From NCBI RefSeq assembly GCF_004362145.1, contig NZ_SNXC01000011.1, positions 1 to 50,338 of the forward strand: 50,338 nt of DNA, given 5' to 3'. The notes under the pieces were generated by a model. The model did not search any database and was not told where the DNA came from. It saw only the letters and a list, made by a program, of their open reading frames with translations. Within the stretch, counting starts at the first letter, position 1; each line of letters begins with the position of its first letter. This stretch comes from Marinomonas balearica (GTDB taxonomy: Bacteria; Pseudomonadota; Gammaproteobacteria; Pseudomonadales; Marinomonadaceae). The translations under genes were made by a program, and so were the position numbers. Positions 15,864 to 25,774 of this stretch are shown one piece after another.

Positions 15864-17642
15864 CTAAGCGTTAGTGTGGTTTGAATTAAAAGACGCTTGG
15901 GTATAACGAGGAGTCAATAAATGCACGGTGTTTCCCCCTTGTTTTTTAGCGGCTTTCTTTGCTTGAGCGGCAAGTTCCGCAACATAATGGTGGCTATTGC
16001 ACTGAGCAGGATCTGGATTAACCACTCCGATCGACAAGCTCAAAATAGAATGAAAGACGGTATCTCCATGACGGTTTGGGGACCAAACACCGCCTGCTGC
16101 GAGGGTGCTTTGATTGTAAAAATCACGCACTTGGGCAGCGAATGCATTTAACACGGATTCACATTGTTCATGCCAGTTTGGATCACCAAAGATCGCCACA
16201 AAATCATCACCGCCAATATGACCAACGAAGTTATCTTCAGGGTTGATTTCTTCTCGAATAATATTGCCTAACAATTGAATAACTTCATCGCCCTTGGCGT
16301 AGCCAAAATAGTCGTTAAAAGGCTTAAAATCGTTAAGGTCAAAATACGCTACATGGAAGGTGTCTTGATTTTTTAGGCGTCGGTTGACTTCTTTGTGAAT
16401 GGGAACATTACCAGGAAGAAGAGTCAGTGGGTTCGAATACGTTGCATTTTGAATCTTTAACTCGGTAATGCGTTTTAGCAAATCCCTAAGATGCCCTGTA
16501 CCGATGTATTGACCTTCTTTAACGATAATAATCTCATTGTTGAGGGTATCTGCTTCTTGTGTGGTGAGCATGGTGGATACACTTGCCAGACTAACATGAC
16601 TTTCAACGATGATTGCGTCATCACTGATGATATTCGTTGCGGCTTTGTGTTCGTACAACGCTCTCCCATACGGGGTAGAGAAAAGCTCGTGAAGCGCGTG
16701 ACGTCGAACAACGCCAATAGGTCTACCATCATCCAACACAGGAACCACAAACAAATCGTTGTATTTGCTAAAGAGCTTCGCAACATCGCGAAGTGGGCTA
16801 TTTGCGCTCACACTTGGAGTGGATTTGCATAACGTCCAAACTGTTTCGCCGTGATTGGCATCAAATTGCTCTTTTTTCTGTGCTTTTTGAGCTAAGTACG
16901 AATGCGGAGTATCGACAGGCGATGGCGTAGGCCGTCCTAGAAAATAGCCCTGACCGAAAGGAATACCTAATTCAACAACTTGATCAAGCTCTTGTCGCGT
17001 TTCGATACCCTCGGCGATTAAGGTACATTTGAGCCTCTGAGCGATTGCAATGATCGATCTGACGATCTCTCGTTTTACATCATCGCTGTCTATACCTTGT
17101 ATAAAGTGTTTGTCTATTTTTACGATGTCGGGTTGCAGCTCGGACCAAAGACGAAGACCAGAGTAACCTGCACCTAGGTCATCAATAGCGACCTGAAAGC
17201 CCATTTCACGATAATGATTGACGCTTTGGTGCGATAAACCATCTTGATCGTACGGGTGCTTTTCGGATAATTCGATAACAATTTGTTTCTCATCTAACCC
17301 TAAGTCTTTAAGGATAGCGAGTGTCATACCGCTCTGATGCTGAGGGGATCTTAAAAGGGATGCGCTAACATTTAAGAAGAGTTTGCCTTTTAAACCAATC
17401 TCTACAAAACGAGACAGGGCTTTTGAACGGCACAGTATCTCAAGCTCATGCAATTTTCCAGCAGACTCGGCAAGTGGAAACAGAACATCAGGCGCAAACA
17501 ATGGAGTTTTACTCGGACCTCTAGAAAGTGCCTCGTGACCAAGCACTTCACCATTTCTCAAATCAAATATAGGCTGAAAATAGGGTGTTATAAGGCCTTC
17601 TGATAGCGTCTTATACAATTGCTTTATTTGGTTATTTTGCAT
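15864..17642 (-). CDS. EAL-CBS-GGDEF cyclic-di-GMP turnover protein
   Basis: This 592-residue cytoplasmic protein has the order EAL (about 10-250), a CBS pair (about 265-385) and GGDEF (about 400-580). EAL keeps the GHEAL motif (37-39), DDLGAGYSGL and AEGIE. GGDEF has an intact GGDDF at about 477-481, so both enzyme activities are possible. The CBS pair probably binds an adenine nucleotide as a control input. ATG 17642, with GGAAAG just upstream, is preferred to an in-frame TTG at 17672. No membrane segment is seen. Confidence 0.85.
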   Translation of the reverse strand: MQNNQIKQLYKTLSEGLITPYFQPIFDLRNGEVLGHEALSRGPSKTPLFAPDVLFPLAESAGKLHELEILCRSKALSRFVEIGLKGKLFLNVSASLLRSPQHQSGMTLAILKDLGLDEKQIVIELSEKHPYDQDGLSHQSVNHYREMGFQVAIDDLGAGYSGLRLWSELQPDIVKIDKHFIQGIDSDDVKREIVRSIIAIAQRLKCTLIAEGIETRQELDQVVELGIPFGQGYFLGRPTPSPVDTPHSYLAQKAQKKEQFDANHGETVWTLCKSTPSVSANSPLRDVAKLFSKYNDLFVVPVLDDGRPIGVVRRHALHELFSTPYGRALYEHKAATNIISDDAIIVESHVSLASVSTMLTTQEADTLNNEIIIVKEGQYIGTGHLRDLLKRITELKIQNATYSNPLTLLPGNVPIHKEVNRRLKNQDTFHVAYFDLNDFKPFNDYFGYAKGDEVIQLLGNIIREEINPEDNFVGHIGGDDFVAIFGDPNWHEQCESVLNAFAAQVRDFYNQSTLAAGGVWSPNRHGDTVFHSILSLSIGVVNPDPAQCNSHHYVAELAAQAKKAAKKQGGNTVHLLTPRYTQASFNSNHTNA

Positions 17643-17867
17643 CGTCTTTCCAGCATGTTGCTTCCCTTTCAAAAGGACGGTGGGTTATGACGATTCTAAT
17701 ACACAAATATGACAGATTGGAGAAATTATCAGTGAGTGTTGTTGAAATTCACGGAGGGGAGATGTGTTGAAAGTTAAACTTTGATACTAAAGGGGTTCCC
17801 GAAATCGCTTTTTATTTTTACTGTGCGATTGGAAACTGCTAATTACAAATTATCTGCTGAACAGAGC

Positions 17868-18044
17868 TTAATGTGCTGCATGCCCAGAACGTGATGGGAT
17901 AAGACCTGTGAACCATTTTTTAAAAGACGCTTTTGCATTTTTTACAGATTCTGCAAAGTAAGCTCTACGAAGTTCGTAAGCTCGCTCAACATAGAAGTCA
18001 GTATCTAAGTTACCAAATTGATCGTATTTATAGTCGCTTTTCAT
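17868..18044 (-). CDS. Small conserved-type hypothetical protein (58 aa)
   Basis: This 58-residue protein has the N-terminal pattern DQFGNLDTDFYVERAYELRRAY, which recalls short proteobacterial proteins of unknown function with a D-x-x-GN-x-D-x-x-Y-x-x-xA core. A basic, amphipathic C-terminal helix follows. ATG 18044 is chosen because AGAGG lies 9 bases upstream; an in-frame upstream extension looks unlike coding sequence. Function unknown. Confidence 0.55.
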   Translation of the reverse strand: MKSDYKYDQFGNLDTDFYVERAYELRRAYFAESVKNAKASFKKWFTGLIPSRSGHAAH

Positions 18045-18239
18045 CGGGAAAATCCTCTGTTGGTTTGGAATAATTGAAAGGATATCGATTGAACTAAATT
18101 TGATCAAACGATCAAATTTCAGGCGGTAGATGAAAAAAACTAACCCATTGCTTTTGGGGGCTGTATTGCTGCTTAAACTCTGTGTATCTTGACGTGAAAA
18201 TAGCGTGAATTTCTCGTCTGATAAGCCTTCTAATTAGGG

Positions 18240-19124
18240 TCAATTTTGCTGATTCATTAGTCGAAATTGACCAGGAGTGTAGTGGCTGAGTCGTTTAAAA
18301 AAGCGCGAAAAGTAGCCAGGATCGATAAACCCGAGATCGTAGGCAATTTCTTCTATGGTTTTTCGGCTGTAGATTAGTTGCCGTTTGGCTTCGAGAAATA
18401 CGCGTTCATGGCACAAAGATTTAACACTCTGATTTAAGGTCGATTTTGTTAGTCGGTTAAGGGTTTTCTCTGATGTGTTTAAGCGCTTTGAATATTCCGA
18501 CGTCGTCCAATGTTTGAGATAGTTTTTCTCGATTAATTCTTTTAGGTTTTGAAGAAGCTGGTGGTTTTGGTTGTCAGAAGCATTGGCGTCTCCTACAACG
18601 CTATAGCGATGCAACATAATTAAGAGTGCTTTTACCAGATATTCTCCCATCAACGCGCGTCCAGCTCGGGCAATGGAAGTTTCACGCTCGATCTGCATAA
18701 CGATGGGCCACAACTCATTAAATTGATCGGTGTTGTGACCTAAATCGATGAATGCAGGGTTTTGAAGTAACGGCTTAATTAATTTGGCGGCGCGTTCTTG
18801 ATAGGCTTCTTCCAATAATGGTGCGGCGATGGACAGTACTTTGCCGTCTGTTTCGGGCGCAAATCTGAAGCTGTGGACACAACCTGCGGGGATAACAATG
18901 GCCCACTTCCCTTTCAACCGTCGAGTTTGATCATCCAGTTGAACTTTAGAGTCGCCAGACTTTAGAACAAGAATTTGGAACAGTTGACTGTGCCTATGAG
19001 CATCTATTTTCCAGCCTAAATCACTGCTGCGGGATTCAATGTCTTCGATATGAAGAAACTCAGGATCATCAGCCCATTCGGAATCACCATAAAGTCCAAA
19101 AAGTGGAATGTTACTGTCTGACAT
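18240..19124 (-). CDS. pobR: AraC family activator of pobA (PobR type)
   Basis: This 294-residue regulator has an N-terminal cupin-like sensor (H43-x-H45...; VIPAGCVHSFRF) and a C-terminal AraC double helix-turn-helix (TSEYSKRLNTSEKTLNRLTKS; IEEIAYDLGFIDPGYFSRFFKR...TPGQFR). Its divergent position next to pobA and its overall pattern fit AraC-type PobR, which activates pobA in response to 4-hydroxybenzoate. The 271-bp divergent region holds a perfect inverted repeat that could be its operator. Confidence 0.85.
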   Translation of the reverse strand: MSDSNIPLFGLYGDSEWADDPEFLHIEDIESRSSDLGWKIDAHRHSQLFQILVLKSGDSKVQLDDQTRRLKGKWAIVIPAGCVHSFRFAPETDGKVLSIAAPLLEEAYQERAAKLIKPLLQNPAFIDLGHNTDQFNELWPIVMQIERETSIARAGRALMGEYLVKALLIMLHRYSVVGDANASDNQNHQLLQNLKELIEKNYLKHWTTSEYSKRLNTSEKTLNRLTKSTLNQSVKSLCHERVFLEAKRQLIYSRKTIEEIAYDLGFIDPGYFSRFFKRLSHYTPGQFRLMNQQN

Positions 19125-19191
19125 TATGCATCCAAATGTGGTGTGTTTCTAAAAAATGAATATGTGTTTTTATATCTTATAATGGTTACTT

Positions 19192-19231
19192 TGCAGTGAT
19201 TTTTGTGTCTTATTTACGCTCTGTCACTGCA
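19192..19231. promoter_or_regulatory. inverted repeat in the pobR-pobA intergenic region
   Basis: TGCAGTGA (19192-19199) and TCACTGCA (19224-19231) form a perfect 8-bp inverted repeat, centre to centre 32 bp (about three helical turns). This is a candidate PobR operator placed between the divergent promoters. Confidence 0.45.
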
Positions 19232-19389
19232 TTTCGTTTTTTTATTTGTTATTTATAGCAAAAAAATGTCTATTTCTCCTGTCCAAAAAGTACAATTTAT
19301 TGTCTTTATAGTACCTGACAAAAAGAGCGATGATCTACCAAGATATCTGTATGTAATCACTTCATCAATAAAAAGAACAATGCAGGTAG

Positions 19390-20598
<1,209 letters not shown>

Positions 20599-20609
20599 AT
20601 AAAGATAGG

Positions 20610-20655
20610 AAAAGCGCCTTTATGTCTTCGAATGATAAAGCATAAAGGCGCTTTT
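20610..20655. terminator. bidirectional terminator between pobA and the lipoprotein operon
   Basis: A 15-bp perfect stem (AAAAGCGCCTTTATG / CATAAAGGCGCTTTT) has T runs on the outer side in both directions. Confidence 0.8.
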
Positions 20656-20681
20656 GTGCGTTTTAGATGGAAAAGTAGAAA

Positions 20682-21716
20682 TTAGCTTCCTGTCATCCAC
20701 TGGAACATGGCCGACACAGCCTTTTCAGACCAGTCTTGCTGCGCTTTCAAAATGGCAGAGGCTTCTTGTTTAGAAATCCCACGACCCTTTGCTGTCCAAC
20801 TTCCCAATGGTTCACCGCTACTTGTGGAAAGATTCAGCGTTCCTTCCGTAAACGTATAGGTTCTACCTGCTTTGTTTTCTGAGCGTGATTGAGTTGTCGT
20901 TGATAACAACCACACAACGTTGTCCGTTCCTGCTCGTAGGCCAACTTCAGTGAGCTGACTGGATACGGGATTGAAAAGCGCGTCAGAATCGACTTTAAAA
21001 GCGAAGCTTTTTAGTGCGACACCCAATGCCTGTTGAATGGCTTTGACTTTACTGTCCGGTGGAAAAATCGCGCCGGATTTGGAGTAAAGCTCAAGCTTCT
21101 GCACTTGCAGCTGTCGCTCAGAGAAAAGTGGAATTAACGACAAATACGCTCGCCAATCTTTAGGGTTAGGCTCTAAATCTAACGCCAGCTTTGCACCAAT
21201 GGCACGAATGCTGCCGTCTAGTTTGTCAATTTTTTGTCGCAAACGTGAAGCGGCTTTACTGCGGTCAAACGCTTGTAAAGCGTACACATATTGATCATCT
21301 TGAAAACGAGCTTGATTTTGGATTTGATCTAACTCGATGTTAACGGACTTAGATTTAGTGTAAGCGGATTGCGCTTTTAAAACGTGTTCTTGCTGCCCTG
21401 TTTCTTGGGTAACTTGAATATCCTGAGTGTTGACCTGAGATACTTGAGTTCTAAGTTGCTGGGCAATTTGCGCGTTTCCGTTCTGTTCAGCCTGTTTATA
21501 GGCCTCAGCAAGATCTTCGATCTTGCTGTAAGAGCCAACACCGTATAGATAACGAGCATCTTTTGGTGGGTTTGAAATCCATTCAGGCATGGTCGCTACG
21601 GCGTTACTTTGAGAGGCAGTATCACCTCCTGAGCCAACGCATGCGGTTAACAAACCGGATAAACAGACACCTAAAATCAGTCGATTATGACGAAAAAAGG
21701 TGGATGAAATTCGCAT
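20682..21716 (-). CDS. LPP20-family lipoprotein
   Basis: This 344-residue protein has a lipoprotein signal peptide (GLLTAC lipobox). It then contains an LPP20-type segment (PEWISNPPKDARYLYGVGSY...AEAYKQAEQNGNAQIAQQLRTQVS). The C-terminal part is unassigned. Its start codon directly abuts or overlaps the stop of the upstream lpoB-like gene at 21716, so the two are translationally coupled. The cluster of LPP20, LpoB-like and COG3014 lipoproteins occurs in several gammaproteobacteria and is thought to act at the outer membrane/peptidoglycan interface; the exact role is unknown. Confidence 0.8.
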   Translation of the reverse strand: MRISSTFFRHNRLILGVCLSGLLTACVGSGGDTASQSNAVATMPEWISNPPKDARYLYGVGSYSKIEDLAEAYKQAEQNGNAQIAQQLRTQVSQVNTQDIQVTQETGQQEHVLKAQSAYTKSKSVNIELDQIQNQARFQDDQYVYALQAFDRSKAASRLRQKIDKLDGSIRAIGAKLALDLEPNPKDWRAYLSLIPLFSERQLQVQKLELYSKSGAIFPPDSKVKAIQQALGVALKSFAFKVDSDALFNPVSSQLTEVGLRAGTDNVVWLLSTTTQSRSENKAGRTYTFTEGTLNLSTSSGEPLGSWTAKGRGISKQEASAILKAQQDWSEKAVSAMFQWMTGS

Positions 21717-22315
21717 TAGAAGAATCCTTTATCCGCTAATTTCTTGATTTTCTTCTGTCCATTCCAAACTTCACGGTTCGTAGTCATGTTGATAAGTTTC
21801 AAATCAACCTGATAAAAAGTAACGCGCTGATCGCCATTGGAATCAACAATAGAGTTTATTGTGCCAGATAAAGCGAATTGAGCTCCTTGCTCTTGACCGA
21901 ACTCCGCCGCGGTTCCTTCTGCTGAATTCATTTCTTGATCTTCTCGCTCGGTACGGATGTCTTCACGTTCTTCACCTGAAACGACAAAATCTACTTTGCC
22001 TTCTTTCAAAAAGCTGCGTTTGATGTCATTGATAAAGGTATCAACAGGGATATGCTCATGGCTTTTGTTTCGAATAGATTGAATGATAACGGTTGGGTTG
22101 CCGTCATGCTCGATTTTGTATTTACGGTACCAAGGAAAAGTGAGCATTTCTCCCATCATGGATTCTGCCACCAAACGAGAGTCAGTGTCGTTCCATCGAT
22201 CAGATAACGCAACCTCTTCGTCCGTACTGATGCGTTTTACTCCACCGCTTGAACAAGCGACGACAGACAGCACAGTGACAAGTAAAAATATAGATTTTGA
22301 AAGCGACTTAAACAT
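21716..22315 (-). CDS. lpoB: LpoB-like penicillin-binding protein activator
   Basis: This 199-residue outer-membrane lipoprotein has a lipobox in VLSVVACSS. It follows the LpoB family: LSDRWNDTDSRLVAESM, PTVIIQSIRNKSHEHIPVDTFINDI, AQFALSGTI and a C-terminal VDLKLINMTTNREVWNGQKKIKK. LpoB in E. coli activates the synthase PBP1b from the outer membrane. Here the gene lies in an operon with two other lipoproteins rather than with ycfM-type neighbours. It may be a paralogue with a different partner. Confidence 0.8.
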   Translation of the reverse strand: MFKSLSKSIFLLVTVLSVVACSSGGVKRISTDEEVALSDRWNDTDSRLVAESMMGEMLTFPWYRKYKIEHDGNPTVIIQSIRNKSHEHIPVDTFINDIKRSFLKEGKVDFVVSGEEREDIRTEREDQEMNSAEGTAAEFGQEQGAQFALSGTINSIVDSNGDQRVTFYQVDLKLINMTTNREVWNGQKKIKKLADKGFF

Positions 22316-22386
22316 GAATATGTCTCCCTAAAATAAGTCGGAATAAATGCAGCTATAACTAAATTTAGCTGAATAAAAGATCATTA

Positions 22387-24045
22387 CTAGTTTGGATTTC
22401 GAATGTTCCATATGACCAAGTCATCAGTTGTTATTGATGTTTCTGGCATATCAAACGTCGTGTCACCCACATTATAACTCAAAGAGTAATTCCCCGAATC
22501 GATCGGCATACGAGTCAAGCGTACTTGAGCGGGTAACGTAAGCCAATTTCGTGTGTCAGCGGCTGAGCTGATAAATACAGCGACCTTGCTAACTAAGCCG
22601 ATAAGCATACTGGCGCCTTGATCATCGATATTGGATTGAACTTGGTAAGCCAACCAGCCTCGAATCATTTCTCGAATTAGGCTTTCGTAAATGTCTCGCT
22701 GAGCCGTTTTAAGCTGATTCTGAAGATAGATATCTGCTAGCGAGGTCATTGTAAGAGAATGATCATCGGTGAATGTTCCAGCCGATACGCCTGTTTTTGA
22801 TTGATCCAGACTGAATCGAGAGTAATAAGGTACGGTTATTCTAAGAGGTTGCTCCATGAGCATACCGTCTAACCCTGTTGCGCTGAGTTGACTCCAAACC
22901 GGGCGGCCTAGGATGACGCGTTTATTAAATAGACCATCGACAGCACGCCACGCGCCACCGGCTTTGTAATTGGCGATTAGGCCTAGTGGAGTAGCATCAG
23001 AGTAGACCATGGTAAACCAGCGAAAAGCATCGTTCTCTTCGATACGGCCTCCACCATGAAGAGGTTCCAATACCAGAGAGTAGGCTGCGGGATCGGCGAA
23101 AAGCATAAGGGACATTTCTTTTTTTGCAGGCACAAACCCTTGATGCTCTAGGACGACAATTTCAGCATCGTGCTTTTTGTATTCTTCCAACAGTGTTTTG
23201 TATGGCGGTGTTAAATGCGCATCAATGGCTTCAGTGACTTCGGAACGACTCCACCCGCCTTTTTGCATCATTCGTATTGCGTCTAACCATGCGCGGGTAG
23301 CCGCATCTGGCGTCAAATCGTATTGCTTCGCATAGCCTGCTTCATATAGCTTTGCTGCTGATTCATAGCTGATACGAGCATCGTCGTATTCTTTGCTTTT
23401 TTCATACTGAATACCTTCTAGGTAGCGCGCCCACGCATCTTCGCGGTATTCGTATTGATCACTGCTTCTGCCGCCTTGATAAAAGTTACCAAGCCATTCT
23501 ATTGCTTTCATATAAAAGGCTTGATCTTCTTTAGCGTCTAAATCTTCATAGCTGATTGATTGGGCCGCAATTTCATTTAGCTTTAGGTCGATACGTCTTG
23601 CTTCAACCAAAGACGCATCCATGAGCTGTTGTTTTTTCGATGAGCTTGTCGCTTGTTCGGATAAAGCGAGATAGTTGAGAGATTTTAAGTAGCTAATGTA
23701 GACTCGCTCAAGTCCATTTCCACGATAATCACTTTGGCGAGGGTTTGTTAGTAGTGCCCATGCTCGGTTGGAATAGCTTGTAGAAAAAAAGGTGTCGCTG
23801 ATTTTTTCTGCTTCTTCCAGCAGTTCATTACTGCGTTCGTAGTCTTTTTGGTATTGCGCTAATGCCCCTTTTTCAAGATAGAAAAGAAGCTGATCTTGAG
23901 AACTGTTAAGCGCTTCGTCCATCGAGCTCTCAGCTGCTTTCCAGTTGCCTTCATGAGCTAACGTAAGACCTTCATCAATATCGTTTCGATAGGTGGCACA
24001 GCCACTTAAAATGACCGAGATGAGACATAAAACGACAAACTTCAC
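22387..24045 (-). CDS. COG3014-family lipoprotein with TPR-like helices
   Basis: This 552-residue lipoprotein (lipobox VILSGCATY) has an N-terminal half rich in helical TPR-like repeats (HEGNWKAAESSMDEAL, QYQKDYERSNELLEEAEK, SKEYDDARISYESAAKLYEAG). The C-terminal half is mainly beta. It matches the uncharacterised COG3014 group that occurs beside LpoB/LPP20 lipoprotein genes. It starts at GTG 24045, three bases after the stop of the small CPYC peptide gene. The TPR part suggests a protein-interaction role at the outer membrane. Confidence 0.75.
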   Translation of the reverse strand: MKFVVLCLISVILSGCATYRNDIDEGLTLAHEGNWKAAESSMDEALNSSQDQLLFYLEKGALAQYQKDYERSNELLEEAEKISDTFFSTSYSNRAWALLTNPRQSDYRGNGLERVYISYLKSLNYLALSEQATSSSKKQQLMDASLVEARRIDLKLNEIAAQSISYEDLDAKEDQAFYMKAIEWLGNFYQGGRSSDQYEYREDAWARYLEGIQYEKSKEYDDARISYESAAKLYEAGYAKQYDLTPDAATRAWLDAIRMMQKGGWSRSEVTEAIDAHLTPPYKTLLEEYKKHDAEIVVLEHQGFVPAKKEMSLMLFADPAAYSLVLEPLHGGGRIEENDAFRWFTMVYSDATPLGLIANYKAGGAWRAVDGLFNKRVILGRPVWSQLSATGLDGMLMEQPLRITVPYYSRFSLDQSKTGVSAGTFTDDHSLTMTSLADIYLQNQLKTAQRDIYESLIREMIRGWLAYQVQSNIDDQGASMLIGLVSKVAVFISSAADTRNWLTLPAQVRLTRMPIDSGNYSLSYNVGDTTFDMPETSITTDDLVIWNIRNPN

Positions 24046-24048
24046 AGA

Positions 24049-24168
24049 TTAGATTCCTTTCCCTAAAAAATGGTCGATAAATAATATGCCAACTAGTGTG
24101 GCACAGCCAAGATAAAGAATCATCCAGCGTAATTGCATACAATATGGACACGGCTTTTTCTTTTTCAC
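24049..24168 (-). CDS. Small CPYC-motif membrane peptide (39 aa)
   Basis: A 39-codon reading frame starts at GTG 24168 with AAGGAAA 7-9 bases upstream and stops three bases before the COG3014 lipoprotein start. The peptide has four lysines, then PCPYC (6-10), then a single hydrophobic helix (about 12-35, LRWMILYLGCATLVGILF). A CxxC pair at the membrane face could bind zinc or undergo redox change. The coding call rests on the ribosome site, the tight coupling with the downstream gene and the membrane-peptide composition. Function unknown. Confidence 0.55.
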   Translation of the reverse strand: MKKKKPCPYCMQLRWMILYLGCATLVGILFIDHFLGKGI

Positions 24169-24320
24169 TTGTTTTCCTTTTCTTTAAAGCTCGTCCGATG
24201 CGCCTTTAGTTTAGTTTGAACGAGTTTAATCTAGATACATATTTTCAGCTTTTTAGAGGAAGGTACATCTTTTTTAGTTAGTTAATCAAAAGGGGTGATA
24301 AATTCAAAGAGGATAAAACA

Positions 24321-24347
24321 AAAAAAGAGGCAAAATGCCTCTTTTTT
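24321..24347. terminator. terminator after secB
   Basis: Stem AAAAAAGAGGCA / TGCCTCTTTTTT with a 3-nt loop. The T run on the minus strand fits termination of the rhodanese-grxC-secB transcript; the structure is symmetrical. Confidence 0.85.
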
Positions 24348-24377
24348 AAGTCGCTCTGTAGATAGAAAAACAGAGGT

Positions 24378-24854
24378 TTACTGAGTTGTCTCAGCTTCAG
24401 ATTGCTGCTTCTGAAGGCTTTCCATATAAAGCGCATCGAAGTTAATAGGTGCAAGCATTACTGGGCTAAAGCTGCCTTTTACGACAACAGCATCAATATT
24501 TTCACGAGCATATGGGAATAGAGTGCCTGGGCAGAATGCGCCTAAAGCGTGGTGAAGTTGCTGCTCTTCAAGTCCAGAAATCGTAAACAGTCCGCCTTGT
24601 AGAACTTGAACCAAATACGCTGGCTCACCTTCATTTTTAACGTTCACTGTGATTTCAAGAACAACTTCGTATAAATTGTCGCCAACCTGACGGCTCTTTG
24701 TATTCAGCTCTAAACCAAGCTCTGGCTTCCATTCTTCCTGAAAAACCATAGGAGAACGAGGAGACTCAAAGGAGATGTCTTTTAAGAAGACACGTTGCAT
24801 TTGAAGCACAGGACCTTGAGATTGTTGCGCTTCTTGATTATTTTCTTCAGCCAT
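24378..24854 (-). CDS. secB: Protein-export chaperone SecB
   Basis: This 158-residue cytosolic chaperone keeps preproteins unfolded and hands them to SecA. Family motifs are LQMQRVFLKDISFESPRSP, VVLEITV, EPAYLVQVLQGGLFTI and LGAFCPGTLFPYARE. The acidic, Gln-rich termini are usual. It is the last gene of the rhodanese-grxC-secB operon, the standard gammaproteobacterial order; gpsA, which follows in E. coli, is absent here. Confidence 0.96.
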   Translation of the reverse strand: MAEENNQEAQQSQGPVLQMQRVFLKDISFESPRSPMVFQEEWKPELGLELNTKSRQVGDNLYEVVLEITVNVKNEGEPAYLVQVLQGGLFTISGLEEQQLHHALGAFCPGTLFPYARENIDAVVVKGSFSPVMLAPINFDALYMESLQKQQSEAETTQ

Positions 24855-24885
24855 TTTGGTTCCTTGTTTTATCTTTTACATTATT

Positions 24886-25140
24886 CTAAACAGAAAGCAT
24901 TGGATCTAGTTTTTGATCTCGTTCGAGAGCAAATAAATCGTCGCAACCACCAACATGATGATCGCCAATCCAAATTTGCGGCACAGTATGGCGTCCGCAT
25001 TTTTCCATCATTTCTTGGCGTAGCGCACGGTTGCCATCAACATTAATTTCATTAACGTCTACATTCTTAATGCTGAGTAATTGCTTAGCTCGCATGCAAA
25101 ATGGGCAGTAGTCACTTGAATAGATGGTTACATCAGCCAT
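24886..25140 (-). CDS. grxC: Glutaredoxin 3
   Basis: This 84-residue dithiol glutaredoxin has the active site DYCPFC (C12, C15) and the glutathione-binding blocks HTVPQIWIGDHHVGGCDDL. It reduces disulfides and mixed glutathione disulfides in the cytosol. It lies between the rhodanese gene and secB, as in E. coli (yibN-grxC-secB). Confidence 0.96.
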   Translation of the reverse strand: MADVTIYSSDYCPFCMRAKQLLSIKNVDVNEINVDGNRALRQEMMEKCGRHTVPQIWIGDHHVGGCDDLFALERDQKLDPMLSV

Positions 25141-25156
25141 ATTACCCTCTCAATTG

Positions 25157-25573
25157 TTACGCTTTAACAAGAGGAAGACTGGAGTTCTCCCACTCAGCAA
25201 TGCCACCTTGAAGTTTGTAAACTTCAAATCCAGCTTTAATAAGCTCTTTCGCGTTTGTTCCGGCCGTCATTCCTGTCTTGCATACAAGAATAATAGGGGT
25301 GGATTTGTGTTTCTCAAGCTCTGCATTTTTATCTTTTAGTTTATCTGCAGGAATATTGATGGCACCCGTAATATGACCCGTACGGAATTCTTTGGCAGTT
25401 CTAAGATCGACGACTACTGCATCCTTGTTGTTCATCAAGTTTGTTAAACTTGCTGGTGAGATACCTTTGGCGTTTCCTCTCATCTCAACGAACACAACGG
25501 TTGCGAGAATTAAGACGAAGATGGCAACCATATCCCAATGGTTGGTAGAAAATTCGAGAATTTGATCAATCAT
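25157..25573 (-). CDS. Membrane-anchored rhodanese-like protein (YibN type)
   Basis: This 138-residue protein has an N-terminal membrane anchor (HWDMVAIFVLILATVVFVEM) and one rhodanese domain with active-site Cys in LVCKTGMTA and the EFRTGHITGAINIP motif. It probably handles sulfane sulfur or thiol chemistry at the membrane. ATG 25573 is preferred because homologues of this type start just before the anchor; an upstream in-frame ATG at 25621 adds 16 residues. It heads the grxC-secB operon. Confidence 0.88.
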   Translation of the reverse strand: MIDQILEFSTNHWDMVAIFVLILATVVFVEMRGNAKGISPASLTNLMNNKDAVVVDLRTAKEFRTGHITGAINIPADKLKDKNAELEKHKSTPIILVCKTGMTAGTNAKELIKAGFEVYKLQGGIAEWENSSLPLVKA

Positions 25574-25774
25574 AATGGTAAAAGCCTGTGGTAATTGCAT
25601 AAGCCTAAGAAAATACGTCAAGCATTATACACGCGCTGTGGAAAGGGTACAGGCTCGGAATGCTACCTTTATTCAAGAGGTCGCAATTTTTTGGTATTAA
25701 TGAGAGAGTTAAACCGCTGCTAATGGTGCAGAGCGGGTTTATTCGCAAAGCAAAACGCAAAATGGAGCGCAATT

